Source: Klebsiella quasivariicola
Lineage (GTDB): Bacteria; Pseudomonadota; Gammaproteobacteria; Enterobacterales; Enterobacteriaceae
Direction: 5' to 3'
Length of the DNA: 64,000 nt
Assembly: GCF_002269255.1 (NCBI RefSeq)
Contig: NZ_CP022823.1
Span: 62,001 to 126,000 of the forward strand
Position numbers and translations under genes: made by a program
The notes under the pieces: generated by a model
Told to the model about the DNA's origin: nothing
What the model saw: the letters and a program-made list of their open reading frames with translations, nothing else
Databases searched by the model: none
In this document: positions 25,285 to 32,781 of the stretch, in pieces
Numbering within the stretch: the stretch's first letter is position 1
How the letters are laid out: each line of letters opens with the position of its first letter

Positions 25285-26679
25285 ATGAAAGATCATATTT
25301 TGTCCGTCAAAGAGAAAATTGGTTATGGCATGGGTGATGCCGCCAGCCACATTATTTTTGATAACGTCATGTTGTACATGATGTTTTTCTACACAGATAT
25401 TTTCGGTATCCCTGCCGGCTTTGTTGGCACCATGTTCCTGCTGGCGCGCGCGCTGGACGCGATTTCCGACCCGTGCATGGGCCTGCTTGCCGACCGTACC
25501 CGCAGCCGCTGGGGTAAGTTCCGTCCGTGGATCCTCTTCGGCGCTATCCCGTTCGGCCTCGTCTGCGTGCTGGCCTACAGCTCGCCGGATTTAAGCCACA
25601 ACGGCAAGCTGATCTACGCCGCCGTGACCTACACGCTGCTGACCCTGCTCTACACCGTGGTGAATATCCCCTACTGCGCGCTCGGCGGCGTGATCACCGA
25701 TAACCCGACGCAGCGCATCTCGCTGCAGTCCTGGCGCTTCGTGCTGGCGACGGCGGGCGGCATGCTCTCCACCGTGCTGATGATGCCGCTGGTCAACTTT
25801 ATCGGCGGCGAAGACAAAGCGCTCGGCTTCCAGGGGGGTATCGCGGTGCTGTCGGTGATTGCCTTCCTGATGCTGGCTTTCTGCTTCTTTACCACCAAAG
25901 AGCGTGTCGAAGCGCCGCCGAGCAGTACCTCGATGCGCGAAGATCTGCGCGATATCTGGCGCAATGACCAGTGGCGGGTGGTCGGCGTGCTCACCATCCT
26001 CAATATTCTCGCGGTCTGCGTTCGCGGCGGTGCGATGATGTACTACACCACCTGGATCATGGGCTCGGCGGCGCTGTTCACCGTCTTCCTCACCACCTAC
26101 TGCGTGGGCAACCTGATTGGCTCTGCACTGGCGAAACCGCTGACCGACTGGAAATGCAAAGTCAGCGTCTTCTGGTGGACCAACGCCCTCCTGGCGGTGC
26201 TCAGCGTGGCGATGTTCTTCGTACCGATGGACGCCGAAATCACCATGTTTGTCTTTATCTTCGTCATTGGCGTACTGCACCAGCTGGTGACGCCAATCCA
26301 GTGGGTGATGATGTCCGACACCGTCGATTACGGCGAATGGTGTAACGGCAAACGCCTGACCGGCATCAGCTTCGCCGGCACCCTGTTTGTGCTCAAGCTG
26401 GGCCTGGCGCTGGGCGGCGCGCTGATCGGCTGGATGCTGGCCGGCGGCGGCTATGACGCCGCCGCTAAAACCCAGAACAGCGCCACCCTCACGATTATTA
26501 TCGCCTTGTTCACCCTCGTTCCGGCGGTGTGCTACCTGTTGAGCGCGGTGATCGCCAAACGCTACTACACGCTAAAAACGCCGTTCCTGAAAAAAATGAT
26601 GGCCGAGCTGGCCGAGGGCGCGCGTCGCAACGAACAAGACTTCACCGCAGCCCCGATCGACAAAGAATGGCAAAACTAA
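25285..26679 (+). CDS. yicJ: glycoside-pentoside-hexuronide:cation symporter YicJ
   Basis: 464 residues, 12 TMS, GPH family; nearly collinear with E. coli YicJ (MGDAASHIIFDNVMLYMMFFYTDIFGIPAGF; ALDAISDPCMGLLADRTRSRWGKFRPW). It probably imports alpha-xylosides such as isoprimeverose for YicI. yicI starts 12 bp downstream with its own AGAGGA, so the two are an operon. Confidence 0.95.
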   Translation: MKDHILSVKEKIGYGMGDAASHIIFDNVMLYMMFFYTDIFGIPAGFVGTMFLLARALDAISDPCMGLLADRTRSRWGKFRPWILFGAIPFGLVCVLAYSSPDLSHNGKLIYAAVTYTLLTLLYTVVNIPYCALGGVITDNPTQRISLQSWRFVLATAGGMLSTVLMMPLVNFIGGEDKALGFQGGIAVLSVIAFLMLAFCFFTTKERVEAPPSSTSMREDLRDIWRNDQWRVVGVLTILNILAVCVRGGAMMYYTTWIMGSAALFTVFLTTYCVGNLIGSALAKPLTDWKCKVSVFWWTNALLAVLSVAMFFVPMDAEITMFVFIFVIGVLHQLVTPIQWVMMSDTVDYGEWCNGKRLTGISFAGTLFVLKLGLALGGALIGWMLAGGGYDAAAKTQNSATLTIIIALFTLVPAVCYLLSAVIAKRYYTLKTPFLKKMMAELAEGARRNEQDFTAAPIDKEWQN

Positions 26680-26691
26680 GAGGACGTTTTA

Positions 26692-29010
26692 ATGAAAATC
26701 AGTGATGGAAACTGGCTCATTCAACCAGGGCTCAACCTGATCCAACCCGTACAGGTTTACGAGGTTGAGCAGCAGGGGAATGAAATGGTGGTTTATGCCG
26801 CGCCGCGCGATGTCCGCGAACGCGCCTGGCAGCTGGATACGCCATTGTTCACCCTGCGCTTTTTCTCGCCTCAGGAAGGGATAATCGGCGTGCGCATGGA
26901 GCACTTCCAGGGCGCGCTGGATAACGGTCCGCACTATCCGCTGAACGTGCAGAAAGACGTCCATGTCGAAATAGAAAATACGGCCGAGTTCGCCGAGCTG
27001 AAAAGCGGCAGCCTCAGCGTGCGGGTGACTAAAGGTGAATTCTGGGCGCTGGATTTTCTGCGCGACGGCGTGCGTATCACCGGTAGCCAGCTGAAAAACA
27101 ACGGCTACGTGCAGGATAGCAAGACCCAGCGCAACTACATGTTCGAGCGCCTCGACCTCGGCGTCGGCGAAACCGTCTATGGCCTCGGCGAGCGCTTTAC
27201 CGCGCTGGTGCGCAACGGCCAGACGGTAGAAACCTGGAACGAAGACGGCGGCACCAGCACCGAGCAATCTTACAAAAATATCCCGTTCTACCTGACCAAC
27301 CGCGGCTACGGCGTGCTGGTGAATCATCCGCAGCGCGTCTCTTTCGAGGTGGGTTCGGAGAAAGTCTCTAAAGTCCAGTTCAGCGTTGAGGGCGAATACC
27401 TCGAGTACTTCGTGATCGACGGCCCGACGCCGAAAGCGGTGCTTAACCGCTATACCCAGTTCACCGGCCGCCCGGCGCTGCCGCCGGCATGGTCGTTCGG
27501 TCTGTGGCTGACGACCTCGTTCACCACCAACTATGACGAAGCGACGGTGAATAGCTTTATCGACGGCATGGCCGAGCGCCATCTGCCGCTGCACGTCTTC
27601 CACTTCGACTGCTTCTGGATGAAGGCCTTCCAGTGGTGCGATTTTGAATGGGATCCGCAGACCTTCCCGGACCCGGAGGGGATGATCAAGCGCCTGAAGG
27701 CGAAAGGGCTGAAGGTCTGCGTGTGGATCAACCCGTACATCGGCCAGCGTTCGCCGGTGTTCAAGGAGCTGAAAGAGAAGGGCTACCTGCTGAAGCGCCC
27801 GGACGGTTCGCTGTGGCAGTGGGATAAGTGGCAGCCGGGGCTGGCGATTTATGACTTCACCAACCCGGAAGCCTGCCAGTGGTACGCCGACAAACTAAAA
27901 GGCCTGGTGGCGATGGGGGTCGACTGCTTCAAGACCGACTTCGGCGAGCGTATCCCGACCGACGTGCAGTGGTTTGACGGTTCCGACTCGCAGAAAATGC
28001 ACAACCACTACGCATTCATCTATAACGAGCTGGTGTGGAAGGTGCTGAAAGAGACCGTCGGCGAGCAGGAGGCGGTGCTGTTCGCCCGCTCCGCCTCGGT
28101 GGGCGCGCAGCAGTTCCCGGTGCACTGGGGCGGCGACTGCTACGCCAACTACGAATCGATGGCGGAAAGCCTGCGCGGCGGGCTGTCGATCGGCATGTCC
28201 GGCTTCGGCTTCTGGAGTCACGATATCGGCGGTTTCGAAAACACCGCACCGGCCCACGTTTATAAGCGCTGGTGCGCCTTTGGCCTGCTCTCCAGCCACA
28301 GCCGCCTGCACGGCAGCAAATCCTATCGTGTGCCGTGGGCCTACGACGAAGAGTCCTGTGACGTGGTGCGCCACTTCACGCAGTTGAAATGCCGCATGAT
28401 GCCGTATCTCTATCGCCAGGCGGCGCTGGCCAACGAGTTCGGCACGCCGATGCTGCGCGCGATGATGCTCGAGTTCCCGGACGATCCGGCCTGCGACTAT
28501 CTCGACCGTCAGTATATGCTCGGTGATTCGGTCCTGGTGGCGCCGGTGTTCTCCGAGGCTGGCGACGTGCGGTTTTATCTGCCGGAAGGGCGCTGGACGC
28601 ACCTGTGGCATAACGATGAATTGCCGGGTAGCCGCTGGCATAAGCAGCGTCACGATGCGCTGAGCCTGCCGGTCTACGTTCGCGACAACACCCTGCTGGC
28701 GCTGGGCAACAACGACCAGAAACCCGATTACGCCTGGCATGAAGGCACCGCCTTCCAGCTGTTCCAGCTTGGCGATGGCAAGGAAACGGTCTGTCAGGTT
28801 CCGGCGGCCGACGGTTCCGCGATCTTCACCCTGAAGGCGAAGCGCCAGGGCAACACTATCACCGTCAGCGGTGAAGGCGAAGCCCGCGGCTGGACGCTGT
28901 GTCTGCGCAATATCCCGCAGATAGCGGGCGTGCAGGGTGGGACGCAGGCCGGCAGCGAATGGGGTGTGGCGGTGAGCGCCGAGGGCAATACGCTGACGAT
29001 TACCCTGTAA
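26692..29010 (+). CDS. yicI: alpha-xylosidase YicI (GH31)
   Basis: 772 residues, the same length as E. coli YicI. The catalytic nucleophile Asp416 lies in CFKTDFGERIP and the acid/base Asp482 in HWGGDCYANY; both numbers agree with the E. coli enzyme. It releases alpha-linked xylose from the non-reducing end (isoprimeverose) in the cytoplasm. Second gene of the yicJI operon, followed by a good intrinsic terminator. Confidence 0.97.
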   Translation: MKISDGNWLIQPGLNLIQPVQVYEVEQQGNEMVVYAAPRDVRERAWQLDTPLFTLRFFSPQEGIIGVRMEHFQGALDNGPHYPLNVQKDVHVEIENTAEFAELKSGSLSVRVTKGEFWALDFLRDGVRITGSQLKNNGYVQDSKTQRNYMFERLDLGVGETVYGLGERFTALVRNGQTVETWNEDGGTSTEQSYKNIPFYLTNRGYGVLVNHPQRVSFEVGSEKVSKVQFSVEGEYLEYFVIDGPTPKAVLNRYTQFTGRPALPPAWSFGLWLTTSFTTNYDEATVNSFIDGMAERHLPLHVFHFDCFWMKAFQWCDFEWDPQTFPDPEGMIKRLKAKGLKVCVWINPYIGQRSPVFKELKEKGYLLKRPDGSLWQWDKWQPGLAIYDFTNPEACQWYADKLKGLVAMGVDCFKTDFGERIPTDVQWFDGSDSQKMHNHYAFIYNELVWKVLKETVGEQEAVLFARSASVGAQQFPVHWGGDCYANYESMAESLRGGLSIGMSGFGFWSHDIGGFENTAPAHVYKRWCAFGLLSSHSRLHGSKSYRVPWAYDEESCDVVRHFTQLKCRMMPYLYRQAALANEFGTPMLRAMMLEFPDDPACDYLDRQYMLGDSVLVAPVFSEAGDVRFYLPEGRWTHLWHNDELPGSRWHKQRHDALSLPVYVRDNTLLALGNNDQKPDYAWHEGTAFQLFQLGDGKETVCQVPAADGSAIFTLKAKRQGNTITVSGEGEARGWTLCLRNIPQIAGVQGGTQAGSEWGVAVSAEGNTLTITL

Positions 29011-29032
29011 AACACCATCTTAACGGCTGCAG

Positions 29033-29062
29033 CCCTCTTCGCCCGGCGGAGAGGGTTTTTTT
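29033..29062 (+). terminator. rho-independent terminator of yicJI
   Basis: CCCTCT-N11-AGAGGG stem followed by seven T, 22 bp after the yicI stop. Confidence 0.9.
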
Positions 29063-29169
29063 ATTCCATTTTTGTACAAAAAGTAACATTCATTTCATAG
29101 TGGTGACTCAGGCCGCAGACGCTGTCGCCGAACGGTGGTAGCGTATTCTGCCGCTGAGAGGAGCCCGCC

Positions 29170-29892
29170 ATGGACTTAGAAAATATCTTTCGTGACGTGA
29201 AGCTAAGCAAAACGGAAATGACCGTGCTGCGTTTTATCCAGAACGACCCGGAGCAGTGTATCCGCCAGGGGATCCGCGCCGTGGCGGAGCAGTGCTACAG
29301 CAACCCCTCTTCACTGGTACGGTTGGCGAAAAAGCTTAAGTTCAGCGGCTGGCTGGAGCTGGTCTATTTCATCAAGTTCAATATCACCATGCCGAAGCTC
29401 GATGTCACCAACGATATCGACTATATGAGCATTCAGCCGGCGGAGGCGCTGACGCCGCTGCTGACAAGCCTCGCGCAGCAGCGCGTCCTGATCCACGGCA
29501 GCGGTTTTTCACAGCTGATTGCCCAGTATATTTATAACAAGTTTCTCGTCACCGGCGTCAACGCCAGCCTGGCGCTGTGGCCGGATTACGAAATTCTCGA
29601 ACAGAAAAATGCTGCCTGCTTCGACTCCATCTGGATCATTTCCAAATCCGGGCGCAGCAGCTCAGCGCTCAACTGGGTAAAGGCTCTGGAAGGAAAGGAA
29701 ATCAACCTGGTCTGCTTTACCGGCGATTATCAAAGCCCGCTGGCGCAGGCTGCGGATACGGCGTTTATTATTCACGACCCGCAGAAGTTCGACGATGATA
29801 TTTACTGGAGCAACCCGTTTTTCGGCTACTGCATATTGGGCTTTGAGCGGTTGTTAAAAATGTGGTTTACAAGCGCACCTTGCACGATGTAG
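29170..29892 (+). CDS. RpiR/MurR-family regulator (HTH + SIS)
   Basis: 240 residues. The HTH_6 domain is at residues 1-75 (RAVAEQCYSNPSSLVRLAKKLKFSGWLELVYFIKF), the SIS sugar-phosphate domain at ~95-225 (VLIHGSGFSQLIAQYIYNKFLV; SIWIISKSGRSSSALNWVK). Such regulators sense phosphosugars and usually control adjacent PTS/glycosidase genes, here the GH4-PTS pair at 32.8-35.7 kb, from which two IS elements and REP units now separate it. The TAG stop is formed by the first bases of a REP palindrome (29889), so the last few residues may be abnormal. Confidence 0.85.
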   Translation: MDLENIFRDVKLSKTEMTVLRFIQNDPEQCIRQGIRAVAEQCYSNPSSLVRLAKKLKFSGWLELVYFIKFNITMPKLDVTNDIDYMSIQPAEALTPLLTSLAQQRVLIHGSGFSQLIAQYIYNKFLVTGVNASLALWPDYEILEQKNAACFDSIWIISKSGRSSSALNWVKALEGKEINLVCFTGDYQSPLAQAADTAFIIHDPQKFDDDIYWSNPFFGYCILGFERLLKMWFTSAPCTM

Positions 29893-29952
29893 CCCTGCTA
29901 AGCGCAGCGCGAGCGGGGGAGCATTCCCGGATGGCGGCTGACGCCTTATCCG
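29889..29952. repeat. REP unit cut by the IS at 29.95 kb
   Basis: GTAGCCCTGCTAAGCGCAGC...GAGCGGGGG hairpin followed by CCCGGATGGCGGCTGACGCC and TTATCCG, where the IS begins. The missing GGCTAC end of the REP is found on the other side of the IS at 31337. Confidence 0.85.
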
Positions 29953-29968
29953 TATATGGACACCTCCC

Positions 29969-30209
29969 GTTATGCAAGTCATCTCTGCATTTTGTGTAAC
30001 GGGGTAAGGTGCGTTCGTATATCCGGCCTCTCTTACGATACCGTCGTATCCGGGCCATGATGTTATCTGCGCATCTGTTTCCATTCGGGCTAGCGGCTTT
30101 GTTTTCCAGGGAGCCTTCGGATAAGTCGGAATGACAGATGCCGGTCTTACCTGTTACTCATCACACTTTGCTGACTGCACTCTCACGGCAGGTTATTGCT
30201 CTTTTACTG
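29969..30209 (-). ncRNA. candidate bridge (seek) RNA of copy B1
   Basis: Non-coding right part downstream of the recombinase. In transcript order: CTTATCCG (30125-30118), complementary to the right target CGGATAAG (8 of 8); TAGCCCG (30092-30086), identical to the left target; ACATC (30063-30059), complementary to GATGT at the left tip including one core base; ATATACG (30022-30016), identical to the right tip plus core. The first two flank a GGCT/AGCC stem, the last two a GGCC/GGCC stem with an inner GATAC/GTATC hairpin. RNA ends are not known. Confidence 0.75.
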
Positions 30210-30253
30210 CATGGGTTACAGGCCGCCGGTTAACCGGCGGCCTGTAACCCATG
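30210..30253. repeat. 44-bp perfect palindrome at the transposase 3' end (copy B1)
   Basis: Two 22-bp arms (CATGGGTTACAGGCCGCCGG... and complement) with no loop, covering the last codons and stop of the recombinase gene and ending where the candidate bridge RNA begins. It may end the mRNA or separate it from the guide RNA. Confidence 0.85.
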
Positions 30254-31252
30254 GTAATCTTCTTCGCGGCTCAGTATCGCCCATGCTATTCGCGCATTCT
30301 TGTTCGCCAGCGCCACCGTCGCGATATTCCGGTTTCGCCTTTCCGATAACGCCTTCAGCCACTGGCTGCGTCTGTCGGTTTTATTCTGACACGCGTTCAG
30401 CACCGCACGCGCACCGTGGATTATCAGCGTCCGCAGGTAACTGTCTCCCCGTTTGCTGATAGACCCCAGCCGCGCTTTCCCGCCACTGGAGTGCTGCCGC
30501 GGGACCAGACCCAGATACGCCGCCATCTCCCGACCACTTTTGAACTGTCTGCCATCGCCGACCGCCGCCACCAGCGCACTGGCCACCACCGGCCCCATAC
30601 CCTCTATCGCCAGCAGCCTTTTTATCCGGATATCATCCCGTGCTGACTGCTCAAGCCGCCTGTCATGGCGGGCGACCCGCTCATCCAGCATCTGCAGCTC
30701 TTCCGCCAGTTCGCTCAGCAGGCGGATAAAGCGGTCATCCCACAGCTCTTGTTGCGACAGTATCTCCGGCAATGCCTTACGTAGCTGCCTTATTCCCACC
30801 GGCAGTACCAGACCAAACTCACCCAGCAGTCCCCGCATCTCATTACTCAGGGCTGTCCGGGCGCGGACGAGCCGGGCCCGGACGCGGTGCTCTGCCTGCA
30901 GCGTCTGCTGCCGCTCTGTCTTCATGGCCACAAAGCGCATTCCGGGACGGCTGATAGCCTCGCAGATAGCTTCCGCGTCGTTGGCGTCATTCTTCTGCCC
31001 TTTAAGATAGGACTTGACCCGCTGAGGCGGGATAATGCGTACGGTATGCCCCATACGGGTCAGCTCGCGGGCCCAGTAGTGGGCGGCGCCGCAGGCTTCA
31101 ATCCCGATAAGGCAGGGAGAGAGTTGAGAGAAAAAGGCGGTCATGCGGTCCCGGCGCAGGGTTTTACGCAGGACAACATGTTCATGGTGATCCACGGCAT
31201 GTATCTGGAAGATATTTTTAGCCAGGTCGAGACCAATACGTTTAATATTCAT
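30230..31252 (-). CDS. IS110-family (IS1111 type) RNA-guided recombinase, copy B1
   Basis: 340 residues from MNIKRIGLDLAKNIFQIH; GGAGGAGG 8 nt upstream fixes this start over the GTG three codons earlier. The RuvC-like DEDD domain has GLDLAKN, LIGIEACG and KNDANDAEAI; the C-terminal domain has EGMGPVVASALVAAVGDG and RQHSSGGKARLGSISKRGDS with the presumed catalytic Ser in SSGGK. The protein is intact and identical to that at 45186-46208. Confidence 0.95.
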   Translation of the reverse strand: MNIKRIGLDLAKNIFQIHAVDHHEHVVLRKTLRRDRMTAFFSQLSPCLIGIEACGAAHYWARELTRMGHTVRIIPPQRVKSYLKGQKNDANDAEAICEAISRPGMRFVAMKTERQQTLQAEHRVRARLVRARTALSNEMRGLLGEFGLVLPVGIRQLRKALPEILSQQELWDDRFIRLLSELAEELQMLDERVARHDRRLEQSARDDIRIKRLLAIEGMGPVVASALVAAVGDGRQFKSGREMAAYLGLVPRQHSSGGKARLGSISKRGDSYLRTLIIHGARAVLNACQNKTDRRSQWLKALSERRNRNIATVALANKNARIAWAILSREEDYHGLQAAG

Positions 31253-31253
31253 G

Positions 31254-31329
31254 ATGGACACCTCCTCCGGGGATCTGGGGTTAACACCTCAGTCTGGCAC
31301 TTTGATGCCGTAAGGTGGGAGGTGTCCAT
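31254..31329 (-). promoter_or_regulatory. end repeat paired with a copy over the transposase RBS (copy B1)
   Basis: ATGGACACCTCC at the left end (31329-31318) and GGAGGTGTCCAT directly before the start codon (31265-31254) are exact 12-bp inverted copies. The second contains the Shine-Dalgarno GGAGG. A transcript reading in from outside can fold them together and block translation. Confidence 0.7.
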
Positions 31330-31334
31330 CACAT

Positions 31335-31392
31335 CGGGCTACCGGGTGATGTGGCTATTTTGTCGGGTGGCGGCTTACGCCTGACCCGACCT
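31335..31392. repeat. REP fragment between two IS elements
   Basis: CGGGCTAC (the tail of the REP cut by copy B1), then a second REP, TCGGGTGGCGGCTTACGCC followed by TGACCCGACCT, whose end is cut by the IS621-like element. The 58 bp show that two different IS110-group elements hit neighbouring REP units. Confidence 0.8.
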
Positions 31393-31408
31393 TGTATTAT
31401 TCCTTTCG

Positions 31409-31587
31409 TGCAGAGAGAACCGGCCAGTTCTTTCTGCCATGCAGTCCGGATGCCGCACCCGACCTTAGATCCTCAAATCTGTGTCGTAGATAATTCGCAC
31501 CGGACTGCGCTCCTCCACAAGTGATAAACCGAACAGTATCATGGACCGGAACACCCGGTACCCCGCATTTGCAAGGATGGTTACACC
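31409..31587 (+). ncRNA. bridge RNA of the IS621-like element
   Basis: Closely resembles the IS621 bridge RNA as I remember it (TGCAGAGA...GGCCAGTT...CTGCC start). Target loop closed by GCAGTCCGG/CCGGACTGC (31441-31449 with 31500-31508): ACCCGACCT (31457-31465) equals the left target 31384-31392 at 9 of 9 positions; GTAG (31486-31489) pairs with CTAC (32581-32584). Donor loop: ACAGTATC (31533-31540) equals the right tip 32574-32581; GCAAG (31571-31575) pairs with CTTGT at the left tip with one wobble. Confidence 0.88.
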
Positions 31588-32574
31588 ATGGAAAACAAAC
31601 TCCACTTTATCGGCATTGATGTTGCCAAAGCTAAACTCGATGTCGATATGCTGCGCCCTGATGGCCGTCACCGCAGCAAGAAATTTGCCAACACCCCAAA
31701 AGGCCATAACGAGCTCGTCAGCTGGTTGTGCGGTCATCAGGTCAGCAATGCCCACGTCTGCATGGAAGCGACCGGGACGTATATGGAAGATGTCGCCGCT
31801 CATCTCTCTGACGCGGGGTATCTGGTCTCCATTATCAATCCGTTGCTCAGCAAAGCGTTCGTCCAGAGCCAGGGAATACGCAGCAAAACCGATACGGTGG
31901 ATGCCCGCCAGCTGGCGTATTTTTGCCGGGAGAAACGCCCGGTGATATGGGAAGCCCCCCATCCGGTTGAGCGGGCCCTGCGGGCGCTGGTGCTGCGGCA
32001 TCAGGCACTGACGGAAATGCATGTTCAGGAGCAGAACCGGCGGGAAAGTGCCCGTGAAGTTCAGTTGCCGAGTATCGACATGCACCTGCTGTGGCTGGAG
32101 ACGGAACTGAAGCGTATCGAAAAGCAGATAAAAGACCTGACGGATGATGATCCGGATATGAAGCACCGTCGCAAACTGCTGGACAGTATCCCGGGGATCG
32201 GAGCGAAAACATCGGCGGTGTTGCTGGCTTACGTGGGGCTGAAAAACAGATTCCTGGAAGCGAGGCAGTTCGCGGCGTTCGCGGGTCTGACACCAAAGCA
32301 GCATGAATCAGGCAGCAGCATCCGGCGGGTGAGTCGGATGAGTAAAATGGGTCATATGTCGCTGCGCCGTGCGCTGTACATGCCGGCAATGGTGACGCTG
32401 TACAAGACAGAATGGGGTCGGATATTCAGGGAACGACTGGAGAAGAGCGGAAAAAATGCAAAGCTGATCATCGGTGCAATGATGCGGAAGCTGGCACAGG
32501 TGGCGTACGGGGTCCTGAAATCGGGACGCCCGTTCGATGCCACGCAGCATACGGAAAATGCTTGCATGGCATAA
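31588..32574 (+). CDS. IS621-like RNA-guided recombinase (IS110 group)
   Basis: 328 residues. RuvC-like DEDD residues fall at Asp11, Glu60, Asp102 and Asp105, and the transposase-domain nucleophile at Ser241 (KQHESGSS), the same numbers as in IS621. The enzyme uses a bridge RNA to join element and target at a 2-bp core. AAGGATGG before the ATG supports the start. The stop overlaps the right tip of the element, so there is almost no non-coding right end. Confidence 0.96.
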   Translation: MENKLHFIGIDVAKAKLDVDMLRPDGRHRSKKFANTPKGHNELVSWLCGHQVSNAHVCMEATGTYMEDVAAHLSDAGYLVSIINPLLSKAFVQSQGIRSKTDTVDARQLAYFCREKRPVIWEAPHPVERALRALVLRHQALTEMHVQEQNRRESAREVQLPSIDMHLLWLETELKRIEKQIKDLTDDDPDMKHRRKLLDSIPGIGAKTSAVLLAYVGLKNRFLEARQFAAFAGLTPKQHESGSSIRRVSRMSKMGHMSLRRALYMPAMVTLYKTEWGRIFRERLEKSGKNAKLIIGAMMRKLAQVAYGVLKSGRPFDATQHTENACMA

Positions 32575-32607
32575 CAGTATCTACATAAAATACAAACCGC
32601 TCCGTTC

Positions 32608-32762
32608 GTAGCCCCGCTAAGCGTAGCGCGAGCGGGGGAGCATTCCCGGATGGCGGCTGGCGCCTTATCCGGGCTACTCAATCGAGCGGGCTGTAGCCCC
32701 GCTAAGCGTAGCGCGAGCGGGGGATAGTTCCCGGATAGCGGCTGGCGCTTTATCAGGGCTAC
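32608..32762. repeat. tandem REP pair (BIME)
   Basis: Two 70-bp double-hairpin REP units at 32608-32677 and 32693-32762, an 85-bp period. Each begins GTAGCCCCGCTAAGCGTAGC and ends GGGCTAC. The second differs at a few positions (GATAGTTC, TTATCAGG). They fill the gap between the IS621-like element and the GH4 gene. Confidence 0.9.
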
Positions 32763-32781
32763 TCAATCAAGCGTGGACTCG

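Larger units (their letters stand above)
29953..31334 (-). mobile_element. IS110-family element, IS1111 type (copy B1)
   Basis: 1382 bp, identical to the element at 45104-46485 but inverted, judged by the identical recombinase and non-coding parts. Subterminal inverted repeats ATGGACACCTCCC / GGGAGGTGTCCAT (29956-29968 and 31317-31329). Reading in element direction, the left flank GGTAGCCCG and right flank CGGATAAGGCG share the dinucleotide CG, and removing the element restores an intact REP tail, so the insertion point is firm. Confidence 0.93.
31393..32580 (+). mobile_element. IS621-like element (IS110 group)
   Basis: 1188 bp without terminal inverted repeats. Left tip (CT)TGTATTATT and right tip ACAGTAT(CT) share the core CT with the target ACCCGAC-CT-ACA; removing the element restores a REP end. 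Both tips match the remembered IS621 donor ends ACAGTATCT/CTTGTAT. It contains an upstream non-coding part with a bridge RNA and one intact recombinase gene. Confidence 0.95.

Noticed and set aside
32608..32762. CRISPR array or other spaced repeat
   Set aside because: Only two units with an 85-bp period, each an internal double hairpin; this is a REP/BIME pair, not repeats separated by unique spacers.
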